Assembly: GCF_018687715.1 (NCBI RefSeq)
Contig: NC_056766.1
Coordinates: 45,734,933 to 45,798,932, forward strand
Direction: 5' to 3'
DNA: 64,000 nt
Source of the DNA: Carya illinoinensis
Lineage: Eukaryota > Streptophyta > Magnoliopsida > Fagales > Juglandaceae
This document shows positions 26,601-40,700 of this stretch, one piece after another. Position 1 is the stretch's first letter; every line of letters begins with the position of its first letter. The position numbers were made by a program, and so were the translations under genes. The notes beneath the pieces are model-generated. The model was not told the origin of the DNA, searched no databases, and saw only the letters and a program-made list of their open reading frames with translations.

Positions 26601-29600
26601 GCCAATAAAGAAGCACTGGAAGAAGACCCAACCTCGAATGTGGATGGGCCTGAAAGTTTGGCCCACCATTGCCAAGCCTACTGACCTACAGGAAAGGCAT
26701 GGGCTTGCTGACCAGCCCAGGCCTTTTTGGCTCTCGTCGTGTCCTTCTGTGGGCCCAAGGGCTTAGGCCCTGCCGTTTTCTATCCTAGGCCCGTCACCTG
26801 CTTACCGTTCATGGCCCCAATCTTGCTGTTAGCTCCCAAGCCCACTTGAGTTCCCAATGCCTCAGGAGAACCCCGGGCCACTTCAAGTCCCTGATCCAAG
26901 CCCATATCTAAATCAATGTTGTTTATTAATCTCGTGAGCCTCTCCCTCTTAGCTACAAATTCCTCTTTTATTCTAAGTAAGGAAATCTTCTCAGCTACAC
27001 TCCCCTTGATCAGAGAGCCTCCATCCCTTCTTGTGTAAGCTTCTCTGTCTGGGCTTTCCTCTCTACCCTTCTCCCTCAAAATTCCAGCACTGCCCTTCAA
27101 TTCAAAATCTGGTCTACCGGCTAGTTGCTCCAGCTATGAGAGGTCATTGGCTAGGAACCTCATATCTCCTGTACTTCTCCCCTGCTGCGTTCACCCCACC
27201 ACCACACATCTCACGGAACTCCATAGCCAACCTTCTCCAGCCTTGGCCTCCAACATCTTTTGGGACAATGATGATACTTCTCTTGCCACCGCCTCTATAT
27301 TCCACTATGGCCAAATGTCTACCGAATTCATTAGAGGACCTCTGAGCAATATAGGCACTGCTGCCATAACTGAAAGTTTTGATGAAATCCTTCTTGTCAT
27401 CAGCTTGAACACATCCTTCAAGGGACTGCACAACCCAACTCGCAGCGGTGAAACTGATTACCAAATCTTTAGTCACCTTCCTTCCCCTCTCAATGATGCG
27501 TAGTGCTCTGGTTCCAGTGTGCACAATCTCAAACAACTTCGTTTCTATGAGGACTGCCTTCCTATACCCCATCCTTAACAACTATAATTTCCTAAAGATG
27601 TTAAATCATACTGGTGCTATACTGCCATGGACGTAAGAGCTGAAGAAGAGTGCACATGTACGGAGAGAAAAAGTACCACTCCCACATTTATAATCAACCC
27701 TTAATGATCCATCCATAAACAGAACATGAACTCAAACAAATAATCATAGAAAAAGAATAACCCATGTTCTAAGAGTTCTGTAACAGCTAGAATGTAAGAA
27801 CGAGACAAACTTATGGTGACTACTAAATACCAGAGCAAAAGAAATTGTTTATATGTTCTTTTGTTTATTAAGAATGATTTAACGTCCAACATCTATAAGA
27901 TACATGATTATGTTTCAGACCCCTAACAACCTAGCACCTTGAACCTTAATGCTATTCAGTGCAGCAGATATCAAAATCTTAAAGTAGGATACGACTCCAC
28001 CCTTATGTTAGCCACTCCTGGACTGAAAAAATAAATAAATATGCCATTCAATGAAAATTCGGAAACTAGCTCATTCCTTTAGGTCACATACTACACTTCA
28101 TATGCACCATTTTCTATACACATCCAGATCATGCATTCTTATCATGGCCACCAGATTAATTCCAAGTCTGGTAGTCATGATAAGCGTTTTACCACTGAGA
28201 TGGAGTTTCTTGATACACCATCTAAAACCTGAGAATTTTAGCTGATGGTACTATAAATAATGGCTTACCATGGAACGATCTATGACACATCAGTCAGCAT
28301 TGCAGCCAGATGGTCTCGATCTATAGAGATAAAACCATTCAGGAAGTTCTAGTTTGAAAGAGCAAAACCTACTCCTCTGATACAGAGCTAGAACAACAAC
28401 ATATAGGTAGAGACTAGGTAAGCAGATTTACAAGGCGAACAGCGATATGTCAACGCCATTTATATTTATATCGTCACGTGCCATAACAAAAACAGAACAC
28501 AAGAAGAAAAACGGATTACTATGGGGCCAGAAAAGTATGGTAACCCAAAAGGAGAGCAAAACTTACCTTCGTATTATCTTTCAGATAAGTCTTTCCTCTG
28601 ATCATAAATCCCATACCACTTGGAGAAGTCCAACAGTTTGCGTCTGCATCATCCTTTCCTCGGTGCAATGAACCTTGAAACTGGACAGGATTGATGGTGA
28701 TAGGAGTTACTGCAGGGTCCAGTTCCTTATTTGCATCTAGAGCTGCATTGACAATGACCAAGTGCTTTGGTATTGAGTACAGGAAAGAAAAGATAGATTA
28801 CAGTTTTCAGTTTTTCAGCTTTCTTCTTTAAAAGAATAAGTTCCTGAAGTATGAGTCATCAGAGGATCTTATTATACTCGATGATACAAAATATAGGTTC
28901 ATATATAAGGCCAAAAAAACAAAGAGCATCGTACCATAATTCATTGGCATATAACTATAATCTCGTTCAGATAAACTAGGACACTAATCTCCTCTTATTA
29001 TAAAGGAAAAGAGCTAGCATTCAAAAAATATTCCAGGTAGGCCAACCTTGTCTTGGACTACCTCATTTTGAGATAGAAGTCAATTGGAGATTGACTGTCA
29101 TGCGAGAACAACAGAGAAAATTCTAAAATGGATATACTTCGTATTAAACGTAGGCAACAATAATATAGAGTACCTAACTGATTAATGTTTCTCTAGAATT
29201 AAAACTACTTAAATAGTGGACCTGAAGTTCGGTTCAAGGCTAAGCTTGTGATTGCCCATGAAACATTCTTCAGCTTCACTTTCATTTCCTGACAAATTTG
29301 AGAGACAGATACTGTAACGTTATAACTGATAGTATAAATGCACAAGTTGTCTACAAAGCAAGGGTGAAGGGGAGGCTCCTCCTGAGTAGGAGTGCACCCT
29401 TTTTTTCGCTGAAAATTTTAATATTTTTTAATGACTTATCAAAAAAAATAAATGCACAAGTTGCATTCAATCAGACCCTATTTTGTATGTAAAAGAGACA
29501 GAAAATGAAACCTTCTTTTCATGTTCACCATTGCTGCTCTCTTCATCTTCTGATGATGACGAGTCATCAGCAATTGCATCATAAAACTCATCCTTCATTT

Positions 29601-32600
29601 CTGCATCATCATATTCACCATTGGACATAGAAACATCGGACATTTTTGAATGGACAACTGTGGTGGCAGATTCATGTTTGAAAGCTGGGTTTGCTCCAAT
29701 GTATTCCTTTATACCTGATCCATTTGGCATTCAGCCTTAAAACATAACTATCATTTAAAAGAAACATTTCTTTTAAGATAAGATCGATGAAATAAACATT
29801 TCATCAACAATCTGAACAATAAATCTCAATAGATATTGACCAATCTTGTCGGGTTTATGGATGGTTGATGCTAATATTGCCTGATATTGATTTGTGATGG
29901 CCAATTAAGGGCATTACCTGCTAGGGCTGCCCCGCCGCCCACCCCGTCCAGCCCCCCCACCTGGCCAGGACGGGGGGATTGCAAGCAAATGCCTGCTTTT
30001 GGTTTCCGGGGGATGGGGCCTGGGGTTTACCCCATCCAACCGGCCCAAAATTATATATACACATAAATATATATATAACAAACTCGTACTTATAAAACAT
30101 CATTTTGATGTTTGACTGAGTATATATAGCTACAAAACCTTAAATGTCATTCTCTCCTCTCCTTTCTTCTCTCTCTCCCTCCGCCGTTCTCTCCTTTCCT
30201 CTCTTCTCTTCTCTCCTTCCCTTCGCCATTCTCTCCTCACCTCTTCTCCTCCTCCTCCACTTTTTCTTCTTGAAGCTTGTGACTGTGAGACACCCATGGG
30301 CCACGGCGTGGCTGTGGGGCTAAGGCCACAAATGGCCTTGGGTTTGCGAAGATACCCACGGCCACATCATGGTCTTGCCGGAGCAGAAGGTTGTGTTTTT
30401 TTAAAATGATTTTTTTTCGATCTGTGTTTGTAACTTTGTATTTTTTGTTGGATGATGGATCTATGGATTTTAGGGATAGATCTGTGTTTGGTGAAAAATC
30501 TGGATTGGTTTTGGATTTTGTTGTTGCTTTCCGCTTGGTTCTAGATGTTGTTATTGTTTTCCGGTTGTGTTTCGCCATGGGTGGGTGGTGGGCAGGGTGG
30601 GGTAGATGGTCGTGGGGGCCAATCCATCCCACGGCATCTGGACGGGGGCACCCACCCATGGGGGAGGTGCCAGGGTTTGGGGGCCCAAACTTTTCCCCCT
30701 GCCCATGCAGGGTCAGGGGCAGGGGGCAGGACAGGGGCACCCCCCGTTCAGGGGGTGTACGTAGCACCCCTATTACCTGCTAATACCAGTCTTTATCCAA
30801 TAGCGTGCAGTGAGTCTGACAATTTATGAGTCCAACAATTTGAAAGTTTCAACAACCCTTACCCATTACAATTTACATGACACCCGCTACACAAAATCCA
30901 CAAAATTGTTAATATGTGCCAGCTTCAAATCTGTAGGGTGAGGAATAAGGGGGAAGCCACTATGATTCAAAAACAATTGACATTAGCACTTGCACTTACA
31001 CTTGCTGACATCAGCAAAAAAAAAAAAAAACTCCAGCTTAGATCGGCGACCAAAAGTATGTGATTAAAATTTTCTTTCATTGTTCTGCGAGTTCTTCTGC
31101 ATTATAATGTTCTCTAATCATTCAACTGATGTGGCACATTGTACATCAGGATATTTTGTGTAAAAGCTTAGTCAAAGAGAAAACACCTTGCAAAAGCTAT
31201 GCAACACATGAAAGTGTTTGCATGAATCCTTGTTAGAAGTATTGCTATTGTACTTGGAAATGATTTAAGATCATGCCCTAGAATTATCGCCTCTAGCAGT
31301 TCCATTACCCTGTTGTTTACCAAAATCCACTTAAAAACATTTCCAAACTCGTATCAGTTGGTAAATTGGTATGTTGGTTGTTGTTAGTAAGGTGTACAAG
31401 TGACGAATGTCTTCGTTTACAAAGATCGGGGAAGAAATTATAAAACTTTAGTCTGAGCAAACTTGAAAGTATTGAGACCAATGAAGAATATCCACAATGT
31501 TGAAATATCCTTGACGGCTCAAAACTTTTCTAAAACTGATCATAGACCAGATTGCAAGGGATTATATATGCTTAACAGTCTCGAAGCACACCGGACTTTA
31601 AACCGTTAAGACAGAAAGTCAGACAATAACAAGAAGTATACGATAAGCAAACCTGCCACTTGGCATAGTATCGCATAAGGAACACTCTTTTCAAACTTTG
31701 AGAAGTGGTTTTTCTTCCATCCAAGCCAGTGTGAAGAATGTATCTCCAACATTTGAGTTACAAGGCATCTTGGAGCATTCGAATCCATGGGTGTGTTTAA
31801 ACTTCTAACCTCCCATGTAGATGCTACAATTAAAAACAGAAAAGAAGAAGAGAAGACTGGTTAATAAAGGATTAACTCTTTTTTTCTACTGGGATGACGT
31901 TATTTTATAGTTGATACCCAATATTTACCAGCGAACAAGAAAAGGAATTCAAAATACATAATGGAGTAGTTTTCTGGATAAGCCATGAACATTGAACACA
32001 GCTTTGTCAGTAAAATAAGTTTAAAAAATGATTATAATAGCAATAGAATAAGGCTTATGAATGGAATAACTTCCAACTCCAAGGCAGCAATCTTTACTAC
32101 AAGGGCATATTGTAGGAACGATTACAAAAGCAACAACCTCACTGAATCCTCCCACCAGCTGGAAGCAAAAGTTGAAAACTTTTTGCAAAAGAATCTAGCG
32201 TGTCAGATGTTTATCAAATAAAAAATGCAACCTGTAATTGTCTAATTGGTTCATTTAAGATTGAGGGGCAATAAACTCATATATTGAGTCTGGAAAAAGG
32301 AAATGCCTGTCATCATTGCAGTTAAAAACAATGCAGGGATTACGAAAGTTTTTAAATCAATCAAACAAAATATCTTACGATTAATTTTTGTACGACGATA
32401 ACCAGATCTTGGAGGCTTCTTCTTATGTACTGTTGGAAGTTGCAAGATAGCTGCATGAACAAATGCATGTCATCTCAGTACACAAATTCCCAGCATATGC
32501 AATCAAAGTACCAAGGCAAATAGCATGATTCCATGTACTAGAAGGAAGCCAAAGGTCATATCATCTCAGGCAATATGAGTTAGGAAATTTCAATGACTTT

Positions 32601-34762
32601 CTTGTACACCATATTAATAGCTAAGCCCATTGGCTTGTGGCATCTGCCAATAAAAAGTAACCTATCCAAGGATTAATTTAGGTTCCTTGCGATGGTCCGG
32701 GATGAGGCGGTACTTGTGATATTTCGGCTTGGTCCTAGAGACCATTAAGTACGATCCATTCTTCCTTAAGAGCCATATGACCATCCATTCTTGTGAAAGA
32801 ACATGTAAGAAATAAAGCAGCCTCAAGTGAAGGACACAATAGAAGTACAATATCAAGGCCAGTAGAATTTTTAAGCAACCATCAGAGATGTTCCAATACC
32901 ATCCGCTCCACCATGCCCCTTATATTTTGGAATCAACCTATTGCTTTATATGGAATCTGATTAACTTACTATATGTTCCATCTTGTCCGTGAAACCATTG
33001 CCTAGAGAAGATAAAATCCCTCTTGGAATGCCACCTGCCATTCAAGATTAGCAAATAATTAAGATTCTTCTCAGTTATCATCACAAGTTAGCCAGCTGAA
33101 CCACAAGAAGGAAAAGTAAAAAGCCCGCAGCTATCAATGATGAAAGTGCAAAACCTCTAGTAATTTGAGGGTGCAAAGTGCAAAACCCATTTGAAGATAA
33201 ATTTCCAACATTTAGTCCACAATTAGTGTCACTCTGTCATATTCACATCTAGATTTATTCCTTATTTTTCCTCGACATTATGATTTCCCTTATATTTTTT
33301 TTTCTTAATCTTGTATTCCCTCACTAATCAAAAATTTAGTTCCATAAAGCATCCACCAGCCTTATTTACCCAGAACTACACTGAGATCTTGACAGTGACT
33401 CTCAAATCTCAGGCTGAAGACCTTGAGTTTGAGAAGTGATTGACACATTACACGCATGGATACTAGGGTTTCTTGCTTACTCTCAAAGTAGCATATGCTG
33501 ATGACAAGGAGTGGACTACACGTCATGGGATTTGGTGATTACTTGAAAAGCATGAGATTCACAGGCAATCATGTGTTTATTAGCAGTTTTGAGAATACAT
33601 CTTTTAGCAAAAGTGCAAATTTCAATCACACAACATTGTAGATGTGCCAGTCCATCCATCTAACCTTCCCCAAGAATAACCTGTCCAAGTGGTCACTTTG
33701 AGGCTTTTCTTGGCCTCTACTTTCATTAGAGCATCATTTATACTCCTACATTCCACTAAACCGATATTCTGACTTGGATTAAAGCCTACATCTTGTTTAG
33801 TTGACTAAAGTATAAGATTCATAGACCTTATACACCAGAAATCTCTTGCCAACTATGTGCAGTAAGTTCATACGTAACTAATGCAAAAGGGGCAACACTC
33901 AATGCTGATCTTTGGTGTAACCCATTGCATTTGGGATGAACTTCCTAGGCTATAGAGATTTAACTTAAAGTTCTCTACAACTTTTGGACTAACAAAAAAC
34001 AACAGAAAATGTTATTAGCATGCATCTAGGAAAAAGTCTATAAACTAAAATCAGCACTGGTAGGAAGGCCTGCACTTGCAATGCCTCATTCTTATTCTGT
34101 TATTCATATCATAAAGCACTTCACTATAACGTAGGTCAAAGTGGAGGGATTCATTCTATTAAACCCACATAAATCAACTTCCCTTAAAACCATCCATATA
34201 CACAAATGTGATATTGGAATTAATTCAAGTAGAACAAGAAAGAGTAGAAATGGCAATTATAACAGTGCAATGAATGATATCACAACAATCTAACTAAAAC
34301 CATGTTATTTGAGGAACATAACAGCCAGATATATCTGATGAGATTACCACGTAAGATATTGTGGATCAAATATCCCATAGACAACATCATAATGCCCATC
34401 ATAAGAATCTATCAGCTCCAAATCACCTGTCAACATATCCCACCTGCAAGGATAATCACTTAAGACATTGTAGTTATATAGAACTCAAAAAGCAAGCAAC
34501 TTACTCATATCTCTGATGTCGCTCAACGTTTAGGATCACTTCAAAAACAGTATCTGCAGTTGCATCAACAACACCAACTGACTTCACAAGAACACCTTTA
34601 CCACTCTACAATGAGTAATAAGTAATTAATGCACCAATTGAGGCAATATATCTGGTTGATGAAAATTCTATAACTTATTCAGTCCCAAAGAAAGAAATAT
34701 AAAAAAATCTAGTTCCATATCCATACTTTTTTTTTTTTTTTTGTAATATTGGAATTCCAATA

Positions 34763-34793
<31 letters not shown>

Positions 34794-37700
34794 GCAACTG
34801 AATTCCAATATTACAACGATATATAAAAATTTCGAGGCTAACTCAGTACTATCACAATGAAAGCCAAAAAGAGGCTAATACTAAAGTACAATAACATCTA
34901 CATTGAAGATGAGCATGCAAGGAGAGACTGTAAGAATTTTCAATTTAGTTACCCAATTTGCCTAAAGTTAATGAAAAGCAGGAAGCATTTGCATATAACT
35001 AATAATGGCCTTAGCTATGAGGAAAATTAGATTTAAATATCACATATATTATACACTTATCATTCTCATAGGCCCCATGTAATACCCCATTCTGATAAGT
35101 GATAAGGGTAGGTGGTGCATGGGATCCCACATGGCTTGCCAAAAAGAAGATCTTGCTCTTTATAATGTTCCAATGAGGCTCCAATTGCATCATTGACTAG
35201 TCTTTTGGAGTATATGCCATGTGGCTTGGGCCTTCTATTGGGCGTTACACCCCATGATGCAGAAACAGCAAAAGAAGTGACATATCCAAAGAGAAATAAA
35301 CTAATATCTTTCAGAAAGCAGCGAATGGAGATTGATTCCTAAAGAAGGAAAGAATGTTCCTCATGTGAATCAGAGAAGTTTTTCCCCTTGTGTATTTGGT
35401 CATGTGGTTTGGACACATGCCATTCATAAATTTTTTTCTGATAAGTAATAAAAGATTTTATTCCCAAGAAATAGGCATAAGCCCAAGTACACAGAACATA
35501 TACAAAGGAAATACCTACTACTTTCTAAAAACAAAAGGAAAACTAAAACAGATTCTGGAAATTATCCATCATTACAAAAGTTTTAGCCCACAAACTCAAA
35601 GTACTAAAGAAAAAATTCCTAAGCTCTCCCAACGAACGTTCTTTTTCTTCAAAGTATCTCTCATTCCTTTCAAGCCATAGGCATCACATGAGACAAGAAG
35701 GAATCATCTTCCAAATATGAACAGCATTCTTGCTACCCTTCAATCCCTTCCACCCTACCCATAAATCCACAACTTCCTTTGGCATTACCAAAAGTAAACC
35801 AGTCCACTTCAAGACCTCATTCCACAAGAACCTGGCCACTTCACAATAAGAAAGAGGTGATTAACAGATTCCCCATCCTTCTTGCACATGACACACCAAT
35901 CAGCAATGTACATACCTCTCCTTCTAAGATTTTCAGTTGTCAACAGTTGCCCAAGAATACCACCCAACAAAAAAAAGCAACCTTGGAAGGAACGTTCACT
36001 ATCCATATGGTTTTCCAGGGAAATTCACAACTCCTGTGACTGGTTAATATTCTGTAAAAAGAGGAGACTGAGAACTTAGAATTTCCTGCAGGAATCCACA
36101 GAATGCTGTCCTCCCTACCTAGCATCAACTTTGAACTGTAAAGTCTTTCCAGAAAAGCCTTAAAAACATCCACTTCCCAGTCATTAACATCCCTGACAAA
36201 GATGAAATTCCACTGAATATTATTGTCAATGCAACAGAAAGAATTTCCTACAGCTGCATTTTGATCCCCTTGCAATTCTGAAAAGAGAGGGAAAGTCCAG
36301 CTTAAGTGAAGAATCCCCACACCACAAGTCATGCCAGAAAAGTATCCTCTTCCCATCTCCCACCTTCAATCTAATATGATTTGAAAACACCCCCCATCCT
36401 TTTCTAATGAACTTCCACAACCCCATACTCACCTCTAGTATCTTTAGTACACCAGCCTCCCCAAGAACTACCATATTTTACATCAATAACATTTTTCCAA
36501 AGGGCATTACTTTCCAAGTGGTATCTCCAAAGCCATTTCCCAAGTACTACTCTATTAAACAATCTCAGATTTTTTTATCCCCAACCCACCACAATCAATC
36601 GGTTGACAAACCTTCTTCCAACTAACCAAATGGAAATTTTTTTCAACTCCTTTACCACCCCATAAAAAATTCCAAAATAAACTCTCAATTCTTCTTTCAA
36701 CCCTTGCCGGCAATGGAAAAGAGATAAGAAATAAGTGGGAAGGTTGGACAAAGTACTTTTTATTAGAGTTAATCTTCCCCCCTTAGACAAGTAGATCATT
36801 TTCCAACCAGCTAACCTCCTTTCAATTTTCTCAATCAACCCATCCCAATTATTAACAGATTTAAAAGGAGCCCCCAAAGGAAGCCCAAGGTACCACATGG
36901 GGAGTGAAGAAATTCTGCACCCCAGAATATTTGCCAAGTCTGAAATATTCTGAACATAACCCACAGGAACGACTTCAGATTTCAATAAATTGACTCTTAA
37001 CCCTGAAACGGCTTCAAAACACAGCAAAAGTGCTCTTAAGCACGTAGATTGTCAGAATGGCTCACTAAAAATCAAAGTATCATCTCATCTCATCTCAACT
37101 CATCATTACACCTTTTTCAAATCCACATACAAAATATAATAAACAATTTAACTTTTTCAAATCCAAATACAAAATTTATATTCAAAAATTATATTATAAT
37201 AATATTTTATTCATTACTATGTAAAACATCTCATCTCATCTCATCTGTGTAACCAAACGGGACCTAAGTGTGAGACCTTTAAACTACCCCGAACCTCATT
37301 ACCCACCACAAAGCTGGACAGAAAATTACCCTCCACGGCCTTCTCAATCATTTTACTCAAGGCATCCATAATCATAACAAAAAGAAAGGGGGAGATGGGA
37401 TCACCTTGCCTCAAACCACGTGAGCTACTAAAGAAACCAACTGGTTCTCCATTCACCAAAACAGAAAATTTGGAAGTCGACGCACAATGCCTCATCCATG
37501 AACACCATTTATCACCAAAACCATATCTCCTCAGCAAATAATCAAAGAAATCCCAGCACACATGGTCATAAGCCTTTTCCATGTCCAATTTGATTAAAAT
37601 ACCAGCTTTCTCCATTTTAATTCTAATCTCAAAGCATTCATTTTAATTTACCCTTTGTTTGTCTAATATGCTGTTATAATGCAAAAATAAACACAAATAA

Positions 37701-40700
37701 CATTTTTGTCTATCAAACAAACAAAAGCCTTGAGCCTCTGTTTGCTTCAACTGAAAATCATTCTACGTAACATTGTTCTTCTAATGAAATTCAAGGCTAG
37801 GGAATGTGATTTTCTAATCTCTCAAAGCTAAAGGGAGACAGATGACATATTCCTCAAGCTTTAGAATAAATTAACAATCTAGATTTATGTAGCACTTTTT
37901 TCAAAATTTATTTCCCAGCAAGCCAAAATCGAAGTTAATTTAGCGAGATGAGAACCAACCTGCTTCTTATCCCATTGAGAAAAAAATAATATAATAATAG
38001 TTACCTTGGAATCAGCAACATCCTCAAAGATTCTAACACCTGAAATAAAAAAGAACAAGAAGGATGTAGAAGAGATCTTAAAGACCCAAAATAGCTTTTC
38101 AACAGCATAATTATTTACCAAATGATGTATCTAAACAGTAATATATTCCAGAATACGATTGATTACTTCTTCAAACTGACACAGCAACCAGCCCGTACAT
38201 ATAACTTTTTTTTTATGAATGAAAATTTTATTGAGACAGGTACAAGGCAAAGCTAAGTACACAGGAAGTATACAAAAACTGAACCTATTACATGTCAGGA
38301 ACTAGAAAAAGAAGCAAGAAAATCATGGACATTAGTTCCATTAAATACAATGGCCAAAGCCCGTTGAAATAAGGAATTCAAGAAAAAACATCTAAGCTAA
38401 TCCACTGAGCGCTCCTTATCTTCAAGGCATCGACCATTCCTCTCTACCCAAATACACCACATAAGCATAAAGGTATCATATTCCAAACAGTGGCAATTTG
38501 CACATTACCCCTTAATCCTCTCCAACAAGCAAAAAGGTCCACCACCCTCCAAGGCATCACCCAAGCCATACCACACATTTTGAACAGTTCATTCCATAAC
38601 ATCCTGATCACATCACAGTGTAATAATAACTTTCCCTGCTCTTACAGCCTATACATAATGTCTTCGACTCTAATCAAACATTATGTGTGGTATGTGCACA
38701 TCCACTTGCAGTAAACTCATTGCCAAGGGCCTGTGCACCCCCGGGATTAGTTGGAACGTTGTTCCTGGACACCCAATGCCAATAAAAAAAAAAAAAGTGG
38801 TATGTGCACATCCACATGTATTGAGTGCATGCATGGTTAAACTCATCCGGGCATCAACCCCATATTTTTTTTTTTTATAAATAATGTTTAACCCCATCTT
38901 TTTCAACATACTATCCCAAGACACTGTTTAAACTTCCACATTGTTTTCTCTTCTATTTTGCAGATGTTGATATTAGCATGATCCCTAGAAGAAATTCATT
39001 TGAAAGTCTTAATAAATATACTTTTACCATATATAACTGATGAAGTAACGAATTTTACCCAAAACGCATAGGTCACATTACACAAATTAAGGCTTACACC
39101 CATTCTAGCCTCTGATCATGATGACAGCTCAGACACATCCAAGTGAGGCTCGCCATTTTGACAATGCCATATGAGATTTGCACTACAAGAGTACTTGAAT
39201 TGTGGATCTCTGGCTTTTTCATTCACACAGAGCCAACAGACCACAGGAATTGTGGTGAAATATATGATAAATGATAATCATTAGTATTAGGCTAAGCAAC
39301 AGGATGAATAGTTCTGGGTGAAGACAAAAATGAAGTCTTAATAGAAGACCAACCAGGAAGGAAAGGAAGAAAGGTTAACAGAGGAGAATAAGAAAGGTTA
39401 ACAGAGGAGAATAATTCCAGAAAACGTTTTCTAGTGTATTCTATTAGGAAGATAAAAATAGGCTGAGAGGAATCACCATTAATTGTCCGCACACATTTCC
39501 ACTCATGTGCCTCAACTACATCTCCACTGTCCCTTTCCCCATACTGATCTGGCCTGACACTAGATCCCAAGTCAGAAGATTGGCGTAAAAGTGTCTCTGG
39601 ACCTGCAAGTAACAGAGAGAGAGATATTATGTATTAATATTGGTAGATAACAGATTTCAACTCCAGCAATACGGAATAATGATATATACAATATGTGTTT
39701 CAAAATACCATTCACTAACTAAATAAATGATAGAATTAGTAGTATGATAGAAACCCACAGTGCCACACAGAAAAAGTTACTGTTATCGCAAGGAAACTGG
39801 GTAACAATGCAACAAATGAGATTAAGGAGATCAATGCGCCCACTCATTTGACACAGAGATACTGTTGACAGAATAAAATAACATAAAATGAAGTCTGGAA
39901 TAAAATCTCTAGTAGTATATTTGCCACATCATGCAAGTACTTTTTTAATAAGCACAATATCTTGGAAATATAAGTTCAAACAGTTGTCTTTTCCCTCGAA
40001 TTCAAATTCCCTTTCTGTGCCAAATGAAAGGGCAGCAGTGATGTCTTCAGTATGACATATCATATTAAAAACATAAAGAAAGCAAGCCATGCACATGAAA
40101 AGTCACCTTGCCCAATTCTTATAAGGTTTCTCAAGCCATGTGCATACCGCCTCACTCTATGGCGATGCCCTTCCAGATTGATCCTTCCATAGTTTAAAGA
40201 AGTTGAGGCATTAGAGAATAATAAATGAGAGAAAATTTTGGATAACAGACAATTCAAGAACATGTACCATATGCATGGATAGAGAACACATATAGGGAGG
40301 AGGATTCCACTACCATGTGGAACAACAATAAAATATGAGTAATGCTACACACAGTCGTGGAGTGCGCGAGCGCCACACAATCGTTTTGAAATAGAGTAGG
40401 GTCTACTATTAAAAAATTAGTTTTTTTTCATGTAGGTTATGTATTTACTCACTTTTTACAAAGGGATTGCGCGGCGTTTACACACTCCACGGTTGCAAAT
40501 ATTATTTCTCATAAAATATTGACAAAAGAGCAAAATAATCCCAACCTCTATCCTAACCTATTTCACCTTTAGCTTATGTTGGGATGGTAACATACGATCC
40601 TGGAAAACTCCATTCATAAAGAAACAATGATCTCAGCTTGTTTTGCATTTTAACATAACAATGTGGCAGGTGGAATCAACTAGCAGTTCACTCTCATTCA

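Larger units (their letters stand above)
20896..27699 (-). mobile_element. Near-complete L1-type LINE in intron 16, with 13-bp target duplication
   Basis: Flanked by CTTAATGATCCAT at 20883-20895 and 27700-27712. The poly-A side is at 20896 (T run on +), so it reads on the minus strand, like the host gene. Order from 5': an ORF1-like region (27581-26780, with CCHC-less protein such as [18 protein letters not shown]), a poly-C tract, APE endonuclease (25997-25040; [35 protein letters not shown]), reverse transcriptase (24860-23500; [33 protein letters not shown] box near 23915), zf-RVT and C-terminal part (23480-21280; [29 protein letters not shown]). Frameshifts and stops break every reading frame, so it is dead. 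Two SINE units and a hAT MITE sit inside it. Without them the element is about 5.4 kb, normal for a plant L1. Confidence 0.92.

Noticed and set aside
26473..26766. Pro-rich ORF starting [16 protein letters not shown]
   Set aside because: It is a translation of the poly-C tract inside the LINE, antisense to the element.
30237..30829. Long ORFs on both strands (130-176 codons) in intron 13
   Set aside because: They lie in the GC-rich end of a hAT element bounded by an exact 8-bp duplication, and have low-complexity Pro/Gly content.
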